Below, piece by piece: positions 29,002 to 39,124 of a DNA stretch of 64,000 nt. Source of the DNA: CAVVSQ01 sp963848825 (GTDB lineage Bacteria; Planctomycetota; Planctomycetia; Gemmatales; Gemmataceae); contig CAWKFA010000009.1 in NCBI GenBank assembly GCA_963848825.1, forward strand, positions 310,001 to 374,000, read 5' to 3'. Below the pieces are notes generated by a model that was not told the DNA's origin, did not search any database, and saw only the letters and a list, made by a program, of their open reading frames with translations. Each line of letters starts with the position of its first letter. The first letter of the stretch is position 1. Made by a program: the position numbers and the translations under genes.

Positions 29002-31478
29002 CTAGTCGACATAGAGAAATTCATTGGCGTTCAGCAATACATGACAAAAATCAACGAGGGCGGCACGCGGCGCGGGGATCGGTCCGCTTAGCCGTCGCAT
29101 CTGTGCCTCCATGAAGGCTGCCGCCTGGGCTCTTTCTTCCCGGGTCGCACTGCGGCCCATGGTTAGCTGATAGGCGCGTTCGATTGGGTCGACGGCCTGC
29201 TCACGCTCCAGACGGTCGGCAAAGGCCTTCGCCTGGCCAAGCATGAAAGGGCTGTTGAACATGAGCAGCGCCTGCGTCGGCGTGGTGGTCACGTTGCGCT
29301 GGGCGGTGCTCACGATGCCCTCGGGCGCATCGAACACATCCATCAAAGGTTCCGGCGTGTTGCGCTTGATCTTGGTATAAATCCCTCGCCGTGGCTCCTT
29401 GGCGTCGACGCTCGGCCCGCCCATCTTCAGGTTTAGTTGCCCGGTAGTGGCCAGGATGGCATCGCGAATTTGCTCGGCGTCAAGCCGGCGCGTGGACATC
29501 TTCCACCAGAGCCGATTTTCCGGGTCCTTGCTCAGAGCGTCCGGGGCTGCAGGGCTCGTCGCGGCTTGCCGGTAGGTCTGCGAAGTTACCATGAGCCGGT
29601 GCAGCTTTTTGATGCTCCAACCGTCCGCCACAAAGCCCCCGCCAACCAGTCCAGCAACTCGGGATGGCTGGGCGGCTCGCCGAGCTTGCCGAAATCGCTG
29701 GCAGTGGCCACCAGTCCCCGGCCGAAGTGATATTGCCAAACGCGATTCACCATGACGCGGCTTGTCAAACGGTTATCGGGCCTCGTCAGCCACTCGGCCA
29801 GCGCCGTGCGACGGCCCGTCGAAGCCATTCCGGGTGGCGGTGCGATGGCCGCGGGGCTTTCGTCAAGAATGGTCAGGAAACCAGGAGCCAGGGGGGCAGC
29901 GGCCGTCTTCTTGGGGATGGTGGTAGGCGGCGCCTCCGAGCCCACGTCCTTGATGGTCATGGCTACGGGCAAGGGGGCGGGCTTGAGGCTGTCAAATTGC
30001 GCCAGCTCCTTCTGGAGCTCGGTCTGCTGTTTAAGGTCCGGGTCCTTGAGCTTCATGTGGTCGTGCTCATACTGGACCTGTCGAAACACAAGTCCGACGA
30101 GTTGCTTCTCAAGGGGTAAACGCTCGTCGTTGGGCTTGTGAACCATCGATTGCACGTCTTGAGGAAATTTGATCGTCATCATCGACTCAAGCCGATCTTT
30201 TTCAGCTTTTTCGACCTCGCCTAGCTTCTTACGGATGGGGGCCGTTTGTTCTTCCCATACGGCGAGCTTCTTCTGATATTCGGCCAACTGAGAGCGCGAG
30301 GCGACTGGCGTCGTGGCCGGCATCATCGGCGCGAAAAAAGCCTGGAGTCGGAAGTAGTCCTTTTGCAGAATGGGGTCGAACTTGTGATCGTGGCAGCGGG
30401 CACAGCCCACGCCCATGGCGAGAAACACATCGCCCGTCACGTCGGTCACGTCATTGAGCATGTCTTGCCACTGGGCTCGAGCGTCCCGCTGATTGTATTC
30501 ATAGATGGTGTGCCGTAAAAAGCCGGTGGCGATCAGTGCTGCCGGTTCGTCCGGTGCCAGTTCATCGCCCGCGAGCTGTTCGCGCACGAAGCGGTCGTAG
30601 GGTTTATCGCTGTTGAAGGCATCAATGACGTAGTCGCGATAGCGCCAGGCGTTCGGTCGATACTCATCTTGCCGGAAGCCATCCGACTCGCCGTAACGGG
30701 CCAAATCGAGCCAGTGCCGGGCCCAGCGTTCGCCATAGCGCGGGCTGGCCAACAAGCGGTCCACGAGCTTTTCGTAGGCGTCAGGCGCAGTGTCGGTCAC
30801 GAATGCCGTAACCTCATCAGCGGTCGGCGGCAAACCAATCAAATCGAAGGTGACGCGACGAATCAGCGCGACACGGTCAGCGGGCGGGGATGGTTGCAAG
30901 CCTTCGGCATCGAGCCGGGACCGGATAAAGCGATCGATCGGATTTTGCTCCCAGGTGGGGTCGCCGACTTTCGGAAGCGCCGGGGTCTTTAACGGTTGGA
31001 AGGCCCACCATTGCCGATCCGCCTCGCTAATCTGGCCAGGGAGGCGGGCTGTTTTATCTTCCGTCGCCCCGGGCCAGGGAGCGCCCATCTTGATCCAGTC
31101 GCGCAGGAGCGCGATTTGGTCCGCCGCAAGCTTGCCCTTGGGTGGCATTTGCAAATCTTCATCCTGGTAACCCACGGCCTTCAGCAGCAAGCCCTTTTCC
31201 GGATGGCCGGGTACGAGCGCGGGACCGCCGTCGCCACCCTTGACGAGAGCACCGAGGGAATCGACTACCAGGTGTCCCTTACTTTTGCCGGTTTTATGGC
31301 TATGGCACTGGAAGCAGTTGGTTTCAAGGAGGGGTCGGATCTTCTTTTCGAAGAACTCCGCCTGCTCCGGAGTCGGCTCGGAGCCGAGCGCCAGCGGCCG
31401 GGGCGTCAGGGCCAATCCCAGCAACAAGGTTCCGCCAAGACCAAGGAAGAGGAGGTACCGCTGCGAGCACCGACGCAT
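29002..31478 (-). CDS. DUF1549/DUF1553 protein with planctomycete cytochrome c domain, frameshifted
   Basis: About 825 residues. Signal peptide (LFLGLGGTLLLGLALTPRPL), a PSCyt1 haem-binding domain (LLETNCFQCHSHKTGKSKG with CxxCH, and a distal methionine candidate in LQMPPKGKLAADQIALLRDW), DUF1549 (NPIDRFIRSRLDAEGLQPSP, GERWARHWLDLARYGESDGF), then the PSD1/DUF1553 domain (TRPDNRLTSRVMVNRVWQYH, GRGLVATASDFGKLGEPPSH, TTTPTQALLMFNSPF). A frameshift in a run of five G (C on the plus strand) at 29636-29640 joins the two parts. Partner of the DUF1501 gene. It is thought to be an exported electron-transfer or carbohydrate-degrading complex; the activity is unproven. Confidence 0.93.
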
Positions 31479-31639
31479 GGAAGTTCTCCCAGAATGGAGA
31501 TGGCAAAGAGAACCTCTATTTTAGCCATCGGTCATTTTTCCGCAACAGATTACCAGGGAATGCCATAAAATAATTGCGATCGTTCCCTCGGGCCCTCAAC
31601 CTGCCCGTGCATTCACGCCAAACCGGAAGGATGGCCGTC

Positions 31640-32464
31640 ATGCGCAATACCCTGTTGATTTCCACGTTAATTCTTTTGCCCACCCTGATAAGGGCCGACG
31701 ATCCGCCCGCCGAAGCCAAGAAGGACTATGCCGACTTTTCGCGTTTGATCCACAAAATGGTGGTGAAAGAGCTTCCCAAGGAGTTTGAGGACAAAAGCAG
31801 CTGGGGCCAGATGGTCCCCCTCACCGAAAGGGTGCGCTTTCCCAACCTGCCGCGCACCCGTATTCGCATCGGCGACAAGGAAGGCTACCCAGACGGAGTC
31901 TGGAAGAAATACAAGGTGCGCATCGACGATCCCGCCAACGACTTGAAGATCGTGGTGCGCGAATTTTCCAAGGTCGATCCGAAGCAATATCGCCTGGTGG
32001 TGGATGCCGAGGTAACCTTCACGGGCGAGGGTGAAATTCAGAACTGGCAACGCGGCGTGCCCCTGGGAAAGATCAGCGCCCAGGCCGGCGGCGTGCTGGG
32101 CATCGGCATGGGCTTCGACGTGGGCGTGACGCTCAATACCAAAAAGTTCCCGCCCGACATCATCGTCGAGCCCAAGCTGGCGGATTTACTGCTTGACCTC
32201 AAAGATTTCAACCTGAAACGGGTGGCTCACCCCACCACCAATATCGCCATCGAAGGTGATGCCGCCAAGAACATCGGCAACGACATCAAGGAATCGCTAA
32301 AAAGCCTCGTCAAAAGCCTGGAGCCAGACATCAAGAACCGCGCCAACGAAGCCATCGCCCAGGCCCTCAAGGAAGGCCGGGGCAATATCTCCGCCTCAGC
32401 CCTTCTCAAAATGGCCCCGCCGGCCCAACCCAAAGAGAACAAAGCACCGGCTGAACCCCGCTGA
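31640..32464 (+). CDS. Secreted protein of unknown function
   Basis: About 274 residues. ATG 31640 is preferred (GGAAGG 9 bases upstream); the frame is open to 31574. The signal peptide is MRNTLLISTLILLPTLIRAD with cleavage after IRA. The mature protein (KKDYADFSRLIHKMVVKELP, WQRGVPLGKISAQAGGVLGI, KFPPDIIVEPKLADLLLDLK) contains amphipathic strands and ends in a helical region with NRANEAIAQALKEGRGNISA and a proline/lysine tail. The pattern is reminiscent of lipid-transfer-like beta barrels, but I do not recognise the family. It is followed by the palindromic repeat region. Confidence 0.8.
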   Translation: MRNTLLISTLILLPTLIRADDPPAEAKKDYADFSRLIHKMVVKELPKEFEDKSSWGQMVPLTERVRFPNLPRTRIRIGDKEGYPDGVWKKYKVRIDDPANDLKIVVREFSKVDPKQYRLVVDAEVTFTGEGEIQNWQRGVPLGKISAQAGGVLGIGMGFDVGVTLNTKKFPPDIIVEPKLADLLLDLKDFNLKRVAHPTTNIAIEGDAAKNIGNDIKESLKSLVKSLEPDIKNRANEAIAQALKEGRGNISASALLKMAPPAQPKENKAPAEPR

Positions 32465-32490
32465 CGCCAGACATTCTTTCCCCGACCAAT

Positions 32491-32614
32491 CCCGTAGGGT
32501 GGCGTCGAGCGTACTCGCGCTGACCCACCGAAATACACGTAACACGTGGTCGCACACCGAGATCCCGCATGGCGCCGGTGGGTCAGCGCGAGTACGCTCG
32601 ACGCCACCCTACGG
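32491..32614. repeat. Palindromic element copy 1
   Basis: Arms of about 38-40 bp, beginning CCCGTAGGGTGGCGTCGAGC, are perfect reverse complements around a loop of about 45 bases. Lies 26 bases behind the stop codon of the preceding plus-strand gene. Confidence 0.85.
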
Positions 32615-32615
32615 A

Positions 32616-32704
32616 AACCCACCGAAATACACATCACCCGTGGCCACACACCGAGATCCCGCACGTCGCCGGTGGGTCAGCGCGCGAACGTTCGACGGCT
32701 ACGC
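32616..32704. repeat. Palindromic element copy 2, right half only
   Basis: Loop and degenerate right arm of the same element (GGTGGGTCAGCGCG then GAACGTTCGACGGCTAC). It abuts copy 1 and contains the stop codon of the Cys-rich gene. Confidence 0.65.
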
Positions 32705-32944
32705 AGCGTGTCCCGCGCAGGTAAAGCACTTATTCGCGTATTTGTGCCCGCAGGTCGAGCAATAGCGTGCCGTGTTGCCAGCCGTCGCGTGTCCGCCGCA
32801 CTTGGTGCACTTGTTCGCTTCATGAACTGCACAGGTAGTGCAAAGCAGGGCCGTGGGGCCTGTCGAAGCGTGCCCGGCGCAATCGAGGCACTTGTTTTGA
32901 TAGTGGAGGTGGCAGGTGCTACAAAGTTTTACAGGCGCGGACAT
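32699..32944 (-). CDS. Cysteine-rich triple zinc-ribbon-like small protein
   Basis: 81 residues, MSAPVKLCSTCHLHYQNKCL onward, made of three imperfect repeats of about 26 residues: C-x2-C-x7-KC-x2-C-x-GHA, seen as LCSTCHLHYQNKCLDCAGHA, LCTTCAVHEANKCTKCGGHA and YCSTCGHKYANKCFTCAGHA. Twelve cysteines and several histidines could bind three zinc ions, one per repeat. CAGGAGA lies 5 bases before ATG 32944, and a candidate promoter lies about 60-90 bases upstream; the longer frame to 33013 is not needed. The stop codon lies in the end of palindromic copy 2. Cytosolic; possibly a nucleic-acid or metal-binding adaptor. Family not recognised. Confidence 0.8.
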   Translation of the reverse strand: MSAPVKLCSTCHLHYQNKCLDCAGHASTGPTALLCTTCAVHEANKCTKCGGHATAGNTARYCSTCGHKYANKCFTCAGHAA

Positions 32945-33004
32945 CGCTTTCTCCTGAGGCTTTTGGCTGCTCGGCAGAATTGGGTACCGATGCAAACAGG
33001 AGGT

Positions 33005-33032
33005 ATCGTACAAGTCACCGAACAGTGGTCAA
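33005..33032 (-). promoter_or_regulatory. Candidate promoter of the Cys-rich gene
   Basis: On the minus strand TTGACC, 16 bases, TACGAT, about 60-90 bases upstream of the ATG at 32944. Five and four of six positions agree with the sigma-70 consensus. Confidence 0.35.
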
Positions 33033-33060
33033 GTATTGCACCGCGGATGTTCAGATCATT

Positions 33061-33183
33061 CCCGTAGGGTGACGTCGAGCGTACTCGCGCTGACCCACCG
33101 GCGCCATGCGGGACCTAGGGTGTGGCCCACGTTTTATGGGTATTTCGGTGGGTCAGCGCGAGTACGCTCGACACCACCCTACA
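33061..33183. repeat. Palindromic element copy 3
   Basis: First full palindrome of the tandem array; left arm with GTGACGTCG for GTGGCGTCG, right arm with ACACCACC for ACGCCACC, so one arm pair carries mismatches. Confidence 0.85.
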
Positions 33184-33275
33184 GGGTCGTCAGAGTTCAT
33201 TTACATTTGGCTACGCTGCCAATAGCGCAAAAAGCTTTCCGAGCGGTGTATTGCTCGGTCGATGTTCAGATCATT

Positions 33276-33397
33276 CCCGTAGCGTGGCGTCGAGCGTACT
33301 CGCGCTGACCGACCGGCGCCATGCGGGATCTCGGTGTGTGGCCCCATGTTATGGGTATTTCGGTGGGTCAGCGCGAGTACGCTCGACACCACCCTAC
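33276..33397. repeat. Palindromic element copy 4
   Basis: Second palindrome of the array; left arm begins CCCGTAGCGTGGCGTCGAGC and contains GACCGACC for GACCCACC. Confidence 0.85.
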
Positions 33398-33491
33398 AGG
33401 GTCGTCAGAGTTCATTTACATTTGGCTAACGCTGCCAATGCCGCAAAAAGCTTTCCGAGCGGTGTATTGCTCGGTCGATGTTCAGATCATT

Positions 33492-33615
33492 CCCGTAGCG
33501 TGGCGTCGAGCGTACTCGCGCTGACCCACCGGCGCCATGCGGGATCTCGGTGTGTGGCCCCATGTTTTATGGGTATTTCGGTGGGTCAGCGCGAGTACGC
33601 TCGACACCACCCTAC
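33492..33615. repeat. Palindromic element copy 5
   Basis: Third palindrome of the array; shares the CCCGTAGCG start with copy 4. Confidence 0.85.
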
Positions 33616-33710
33616 AGGGTCGTCAGAGTTCATTTACATTTGGCTACGCTGCCAATATCGCAAAAAGCTTTCCGAGCGCCGTGTATTGCTCGGTCGATGT
33701 TCAGATCATT

Positions 33711-33832
33711 CCCGTAGGGTGGCGTCGAGCGTACTCGCGCTGACCCACCGGCGCCATGCGGGATCTCGGTGTGTGGCCCCATGTTAGGTGTATTTCGGTG
33801 GGTCAGCGCGAGTACGCTCGACGCCACCCTAC
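33711..33832. repeat. Palindromic element copy 6
   Basis: Fourth palindrome of the array; arms perfectly complementary. Its right end supplies the stop codon of the minus-strand DUF3634-like gene. Confidence 0.85.
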
Positions 33833-34170
33833 AGGCGGGAGCGCTCACCTCGGCGACGGATGGCGGGGGCGGGCCAGCCGGCGATTGACCAGCAGTTGCG
33901 CAATTGTTGGCGGCAGGCGGGCGGCAGGTTGTAGGAAAAGGTTAGGATGATACGTTGGCCGCGAACGATGCCGCGTATCACGGCGCTCTGCACCTGGTGT
34001 TGATTGCAGATTTCGCTGACCTGTCGCAGAAATGCGGGCGTCACGACGCCGTGTGTCGCCTGGGCCATGCTGTGCCTGACGCGCACCCTGAAAATACACC
34101 TTGGGCTCAGGCCTTGCCATAAGCCCCAGGCGACCAGGACAACAAGAGCCAGCGGGAAGATTAGGTGCAA
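33829..34170 (-). CDS. Small membrane protein, DUF3634-like
   Basis: 113 residues. It starts at a TTG (34170) with GGGAG a few bases upstream; the frame is open further, but only through the palindromic repeat. An N-terminal transmembrane segment (LIFPLALVVLVAWGLWQGL) is followed by a short domain with IFRVRVRHSMAQATHGVVTP, FLRQVSEICNQHQVQSAVIR and a basic end. The order of membrane helix, FRVRV strand and VTPAFLRQVSEIC resembles the DUF3634 family, whose function is unknown. Its stop codon TAG is formed by the last bases of palindromic element copy 6. It sits between two palindromes, in the same orientation as the VWA operon but separated from it by copy 7. Confidence 0.68.
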   Translation of the reverse strand: MHLIFPLALVVLVAWGLWQGLSPRCIFRVRVRHSMAQATHGVVTPAFLRQVSEICNQHQVQSAVIRGIVRGQRIILTFSYNLPPACRQQLRNCWSIAGWPAPAIRRRGERSRL

Positions 34171-34196
34171 CGTAGCTCCCAGATGTTCGGATCCTT

Positions 34197-34318
34197 CCCG
34201 TAGGGTGGCGTCGAGCGTACTCGCGCTGACCCACCGGCGCCACGCGGGATTTCGGTGTGTGGCCCACGTGTCAGGTGTATTTCGGTGGGTCAGCGCGAGT
34301 ACGCTCGACGCCACCCTC
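34197..34318. repeat. Palindromic element copy 7
   Basis: Complete palindrome between the DUF3634-like gene and the end of the VWA gene, 27 bases behind that gene's stop codon on the minus strand. The left flank (GATGTTCGGATCCTT) resembles the spacer end of the tandem array. Confidence 0.85.
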
Positions 34319-34344
34319 ACCGGGGACCCCGGGAATCCGCAATT

Positions 34345-36784
34345 TTAGCTCAGGTTGGAAAACTTGCGCAACAACCATTCGCAGGTAATCAGCGTTACGA
34401 ACACTACCAGCATGAGGCCATTCCAGAGGACCACTTCCTGGCGGCGCGTGAAAGTTGTCAACTGGGGTTTTACGTCCCCGACGAGCTGGTGCAGGTCTTC
34501 CTCCCGATAAAACTTACCACCGGAAACCAGGGCCATGTCACGTAGCGCCGTCTCGGCCAGCCCGGCTTCTTCGAGCTCATGGCGAGGCGGCAGATCGACA
34601 CGAAATGGGAAGGTAACCGGCTCCGGATTGTTGACTTTAACTTGCCAGCGGCCGGGCTGATCGTAAATCAGGGCGGCTTGATATTCCCCCTCCTGGCCTG
34701 GAGTTGGGTAGAGCGTGATTTTGCGCGTTCTTTGCTGGCCTGGCCGGGCATCCAGATATTCCATGATGGCCTCGATCTTGGGCTCCTTGCGTGGATTGAA
34801 CTCCTTGTCGAGAAGGCGGACGAAGATCGAGCCCGGGGTGTTCAAGATGGCTTCCGAACGCGCCAAGGCCATCTGCGCTCGTCCAGACGACTGGCCCAAA
34901 AGAGACGGCAGGCCCATTTGATAGATGATTTGGCCCCAAAAGCGATTGGTCACCTTTTCGGCTTCGTTAAGGCGCCAGCGCCAGATTTCATCGCTGCCTA
35001 GAAAGAGGACCTCGCCCTTGCCGTAGTGTTGGGTCGCCATCACGGGCATCGACTGGTCCCCCATGCGGGCGCGGGGATTGACGAGGAGGCTGACGCCGCC
35101 GGGACGCAGCTTGGTAAGGGGATACTGCCAATGGAAGCCGGGCAGCTTGGCCCATTCTTTAACATTGTCCTCGGGTGTGTCGGCCAGAAACAACATGTTC
35201 GAGCGCTGGCCGACTTCGGTCAACGTGACGGGGTATTCCTGGGTGCGTAAGTCGGCCTCCAAATTGAATTTTCTGACCTCAAACTCGGCGGGCAGGACTT
35301 CCGCCAGGGGCGTATGCTCATAACTGGACGGCATATACTGACGGCCCGCGACGACAATGAGCCCACCGCGGTTTTGCACGAACTCCTTGATCCACTCCAT
35401 GTGCTCCTTGCCCAAGTAGGTGCTGGCCACGTCGCCCAAAATGATCACGTTGTACTGCGCGTCGAAAAACTTGGCACGCGTGGTTGGGAAGCCGGCCAGA
35501 AAAGGCGCGCCGCCAGCGACCACCTTCGGGTCGGCGTTGACGAGCACGAAAGAAGGCTCGATACGGCGATCGCGCAGCAGGCCCGCCATCAAGAACTGAT
35601 AAACAAAGCGCGGAGAATGTTCGACATACAAGACGCGTATTTTGCGATCGACCACGCGCAGGGACCGGGTAATCGAGTCCTTGAAGGAGTTGTCCCCCTT
35701 GACCTCGATGGTGGCGACCAGGTCGACATTTTCTTCGCTGCCCTTGTTCTTGGGAACGGTGAAGCTAAGCGCCTCGCGCAAATCTTCCCCGGTTTGCAAA
35801 GGCAGATCGCGCCGCGCCACCAGCTTGCCGCCCAGCTTCAAGGTCACCGCCAGAGTGCCCTTCTTGAAACCCTGGGCTCGCCAGCGCAACGGCACACTGA
35901 TGTTGTCCTCGACAAAAATGGTGTCGGGAGCACCAACCTCCTTCAGTTGCAGGCTGCCGCCTTCCGCGGTACCCACGCCATAGATATAGAGCGGCACCTT
36001 GTGGCGAGCGCAGTTCCAGCGCCGCCTCCTGTAACGTGAATTTGCTGGCGTTATCCTGCCCGTCGGTGAGCAAGACCATGGCCGCCGGCCAGGCATCGTC
36101 CTTGCGTTTGAGAATTTCAATGACGGAGTCGGCCAGGTCGGTGCGAGCTTCATCGGCCTTGAAGCTTTCCAAAAGGCGGTCGGTAAGCGTTTTATCCTTG
36201 CTCGTCGGTTCCGCGGCCCCGTGGAGGCTGTAACCAAAGAGGAAGGGCCGGACCGGACCTACCTTGGCGAGGCCCGCGACGATGTTAAGTTTCTGGTGAC
36301 GAAGGATCGAACGCACCAGGTCGGCGCGGGCGGGATCCTTGGGTGTTTCGGCGGGCACCACCTCGGGACTCTTGGCGGCGAGCACCGGCGTGTTCACGGG
36401 CACCAGCCCGTTGGCGAGCGCCACCCGCAACTTATCGGGTTCGGTGAGGCGGCGATCTTGTTGCCGCATACTCTGGCTGTTATCCAAAAGCAGTACGACG
36501 CTTCTTGGCCTTTGGCCTTCGAACTCGGTAAGCAGCACGGGGCGAAACAAGAGAAACAGCAGCAACCCCAGCAGCACCACGCGCAGGCCGGTCATGAGCA
36601 GCCGGCGCGGCCAACCCATCGAGCCCTTTTCATGACGGTAGAGAAAAAACACGCCAACCGCCACCGCCACGATCATAAGGATCGCCAGCCACAAGGGCAT
36701 CAGGCCGCGAAAGCTTAACTCCGCCGACTGGAGCGTGGCGTCGGCCGGCACGTCGATGCCCAGGAGTTTGATGAGGAGTTTCAT
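34345..36784 (-). CDS. Membrane protein with VWA and glutamine-amidotransferase-like domains, frameshifted
   Basis: About 813 residues, last gene of the MoxR operon. Two N-terminal transmembrane helices (LAILMIVAVAVGVFFLY; VLLGLLLFLLFRPVLL) precede a von Willebrand A domain with the metal-site motif LLLDNSQSMRQQDRRL and VLLTDGQDNAS. After a frameshift near 36010 the protein continues with Ig-like strands and a class-I glutamine-amidotransferase-like region (RVLYVEHSPRFVYQFLMAGL, IILGDVASTYLGKEHMEWIK, GGLIVVAGRQYMPSSY), and ends with a terminal helix (LMLVVFVTLITCEWLLRKF). The amidotransferase catalytic cysteine is not evident, so this part is probably a binding domain. The ATG at 36784 lies 38 bases behind the BatA-like gene. 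Confidence 0.88.
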
Positions 36785-36822
36785 GGTTATTCGCAACAAC
36801 AACAGGGACCTTGGCAGGTGGC

Positions 36823-39122
36823 CTACCAGGCCCGCCCGCACCAGTAAGCCAGGAGCGTCTCGCCAATCGCCAGAAAAAACACGGCTGTCAAAAACCAGGT
36901 AGTCCACTCGCGGCTCCAGCGTTCATCGGCCCCCTGGGGCGCCACTTCCACGCCGGCCGTTATATGAATGGGCGCGAAACCAAGCCGCTGGTCGATTTCC
37001 GCATCCCCCAGCAACGACAGGTCCTGGCTCTCGCGCAAATCAGGCACCACCGCGATCGGCACATCCTTCTCCGGCGGCAGGCCGGAGAGGCCATCCTGGC
37101 TGCGCTCTTGCGGCGCTTGCGTGGCGACGATGGTATAGATGCCCGCGACAGGGAGATCGCCAAGCGTCACGACGGAGCGATTGTTTTTCTTCTCCGGCAA
37201 CCCAAGGCGAACCCTGGAGCCATCGGGAGTGACGAGGGTATAAGAGCGGTCGCCAATTCGCGTCGGTTGCCAGTCAAGGGTTTCGCCGGCGACAATGTTG
37301 TAGTTTTGCGTTTGCCCCTGGAGCAGGTGGCTGAGCAAGATATGCACAAAGGGGACGAACTCAAAATGCAGGGGCCAGTCGGTCCAGGTGGGCTCGGGTG
37401 AATCGCGACGGTAGCCCCGGTCCGCCGAAGTCGCGATGAAGACGACCTCGCCGCCGTCAACCAGGCGTGAGGCGACGGCCGGTTTACCGTTGCCGAAGCG
37501 AAACACGACGGTAACCGGGTCCTGTTTCTTGTCCTTCATGGCCGGGACTTCGCCGACATCATTCTTCTTCTTGACGATCTGCGCCGGTTCGCCAAGATCG
37601 AGGGCCTTGTAGATCTCGATGTCCTTGAAACCCTTGTAGTAGGCATCGTCGCGGAATTTCCAGAAGGCGGGAATGCCCGCGCTGCCGGGATCGAGCTTGA
37701 GAGGCTTTTTAAGTGGGTGATCGACGACACTCAGGATCGGCAAGGGCAGCAAGCCCTGCTTGTCGCCGAGGATCGTGTTGTAAGCATCCGGAGCGACATT
37801 ATCGCCGGCATAAATCAGCAAGCCCTTGCCCTGTTTGACAAAGCCAGCGAGACTGTCGACGAAATCGCCGGGCAGCACCTCGGCCGGCTTCTTCGGATCC
37901 GCCGCCAGCGCCACGTTGACGAGAATACATAGATCGGCCTGCGCCAGCAGCGCCGGCGCCGCCAGGCGCGGCGTTACCAGGCGCGGCTGCAAATGGTATT
38001 TCGCGCGTTCGGCATCCTTCACGGGCTGCAGCGCATTCATGAGGTTGAAGCTTGACCAGCGTTCGGGGTCGCGCTCACGGGCCCCGCCGTCGACGACCAG
38101 GATATTGACCTGGTCGCGCACCAGGACCACCTGGTCGAAGCGGTTGTCTCCTTCAAGGTCGTCATGATTGATGCGGGCGGTCAACACCCGCAGGCCGGCT
38201 TTGTCGAGCTTGGCCGTCAAGGTGACGGCCCGTGATTCTCCCGGATCGATACGTGGCAGCGCCTGCGTCTCGGCGAGCTTGTCCTTGCCGTCCACGGTGA
38301 GGGACAGGTTCAAGTTGATGACCGGCTCGGTGCCAGTGTTACGCACCACGACGGCGAAACCGACGCGGTCACCCGGACGGGGTACGCCCGCCTGGGGCGT
38401 AATCGCGACGATGGCAACATTGTTCGTCTGGCGCGTGCCACAGCGGACGAAAAAGACGGTTGCCCTTTCCTTGATGTCTTGCAAGGCCACGCTTAAATTG
38501 CCGCTTTGCTGATCCCAGCCGGTTTTCTGCATGTCGCTGAAAATGTACAACTCGCGATTGGAGGCCTGGCCGTGTCCCAGGACATTTGCCGCCATGGCGA
38601 CGCCCGGGTAGAGGTCTGTCGCCAGGCTCGTCAGCGTCAAGTCATTGATAATGGACCTTGCCTGGTCCAGGTCGGACGGCGCCCGCGGGCCGAGCAGAGC
38701 GGCACGGTCGGCACAGGTGATGACTTGCACCGTGGCGTGTGCCGGAAGCTGGTCGATGACCTTGAGGGCCGCGTCCCGGGCGCGGCCCAGGCGGTTTTGC
38801 GCGCCGTCGGCGGCACCCATGCTATAGGAGGTATCGAAGAGAAAGACGGCATCGACCGCATCGCCCTGGCCGGAACCGCGCACGACCGAGGACAGGGGCC
38901 GCGCCAGCGCCACCGCCAGCAAGGCCACCACGGCACAGCGGCAAATAAGCAGTAATAGCTCCTGAAAGCGCAGGCGGCGGCTGGTCTGCTCGATGCTCGT
39001 GAGCAGAAACTTCATGGCCGCCCAGGGCACCACGCGATAGCGGCTGCGAAAGAAGAAATGCAGCGCAATCGGTATGGCGGCGGCGGCCGCGCCAGAAGCA
39101 GTGTTGGTGCCAGAAAACCCAT
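36823..39122 (-). CDS. BatA-type membrane protein with VWA domain, frameshifted near N-terminus
   Basis: About 766 residues. The true start is ATG 39122, three bases after the DUF58 stop codon. It reads MGFLAPTLLL, then a frameshift near 39090 leads into AAAAAIPIALHFFFRSRYRV and VPWAAMKFLL, which is the family's N-terminal membrane domain (BatA). The continuous frame only begins at 39033, so the first 30 residues would otherwise be lost. A second helix (LLLLICRCAVVALLAVALAR) leads into a VWA domain with VFLFDTSYSMGAADGAQNRL and a conserved Thr region. A long periplasmic part and a final helix (WFLTAVFFLAIGETLLAYW) follow. Such proteins act with MoxR and DUF58 in metal-dependent complex assembly or stress tolerance (family knowledge). 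Confidence 0.9.
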
Positions 39123-39124
39123 AT

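Larger units (their letters stand above)
33046..33832. repeat. Tandem array of about 216-bp units
   Basis: Four palindromic elements start at 33061, 33276, 33492 and 33711, so the period is 215-219 bp. They are separated by near-identical 94-bp spacers containing TTCATTTACATTTGGCTA, a hairpin (CCGAGC-ggtgtatt-GCTCGG) and GATGTTCAGATCATT. The palindromic arms are nearly identical between units; differences are single substitutions or 1-3-base indels. Open frames across the array only translate the repeat. Confidence 0.85.

Noticed and set aside
33122..33787. 221-codon frame with regular peptide repeats
   Set aside because: It only translates the palindromic repeat array; the repeats also keep frames open in other phases and on the other strand, and there is no ribosome binding site.
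33061..33832. CRISPR array
   Set aside because: The repeated units are about 122 bp and palindromic with near-identical spacers of 94 bp; CRISPR repeats are 23-50 bp with unique spacers, and no cas genes are present.
35314..36039. 241-codon plus-strand frame
   Set aside because: Antisense of the VWA gene's second frame, without any family pattern.
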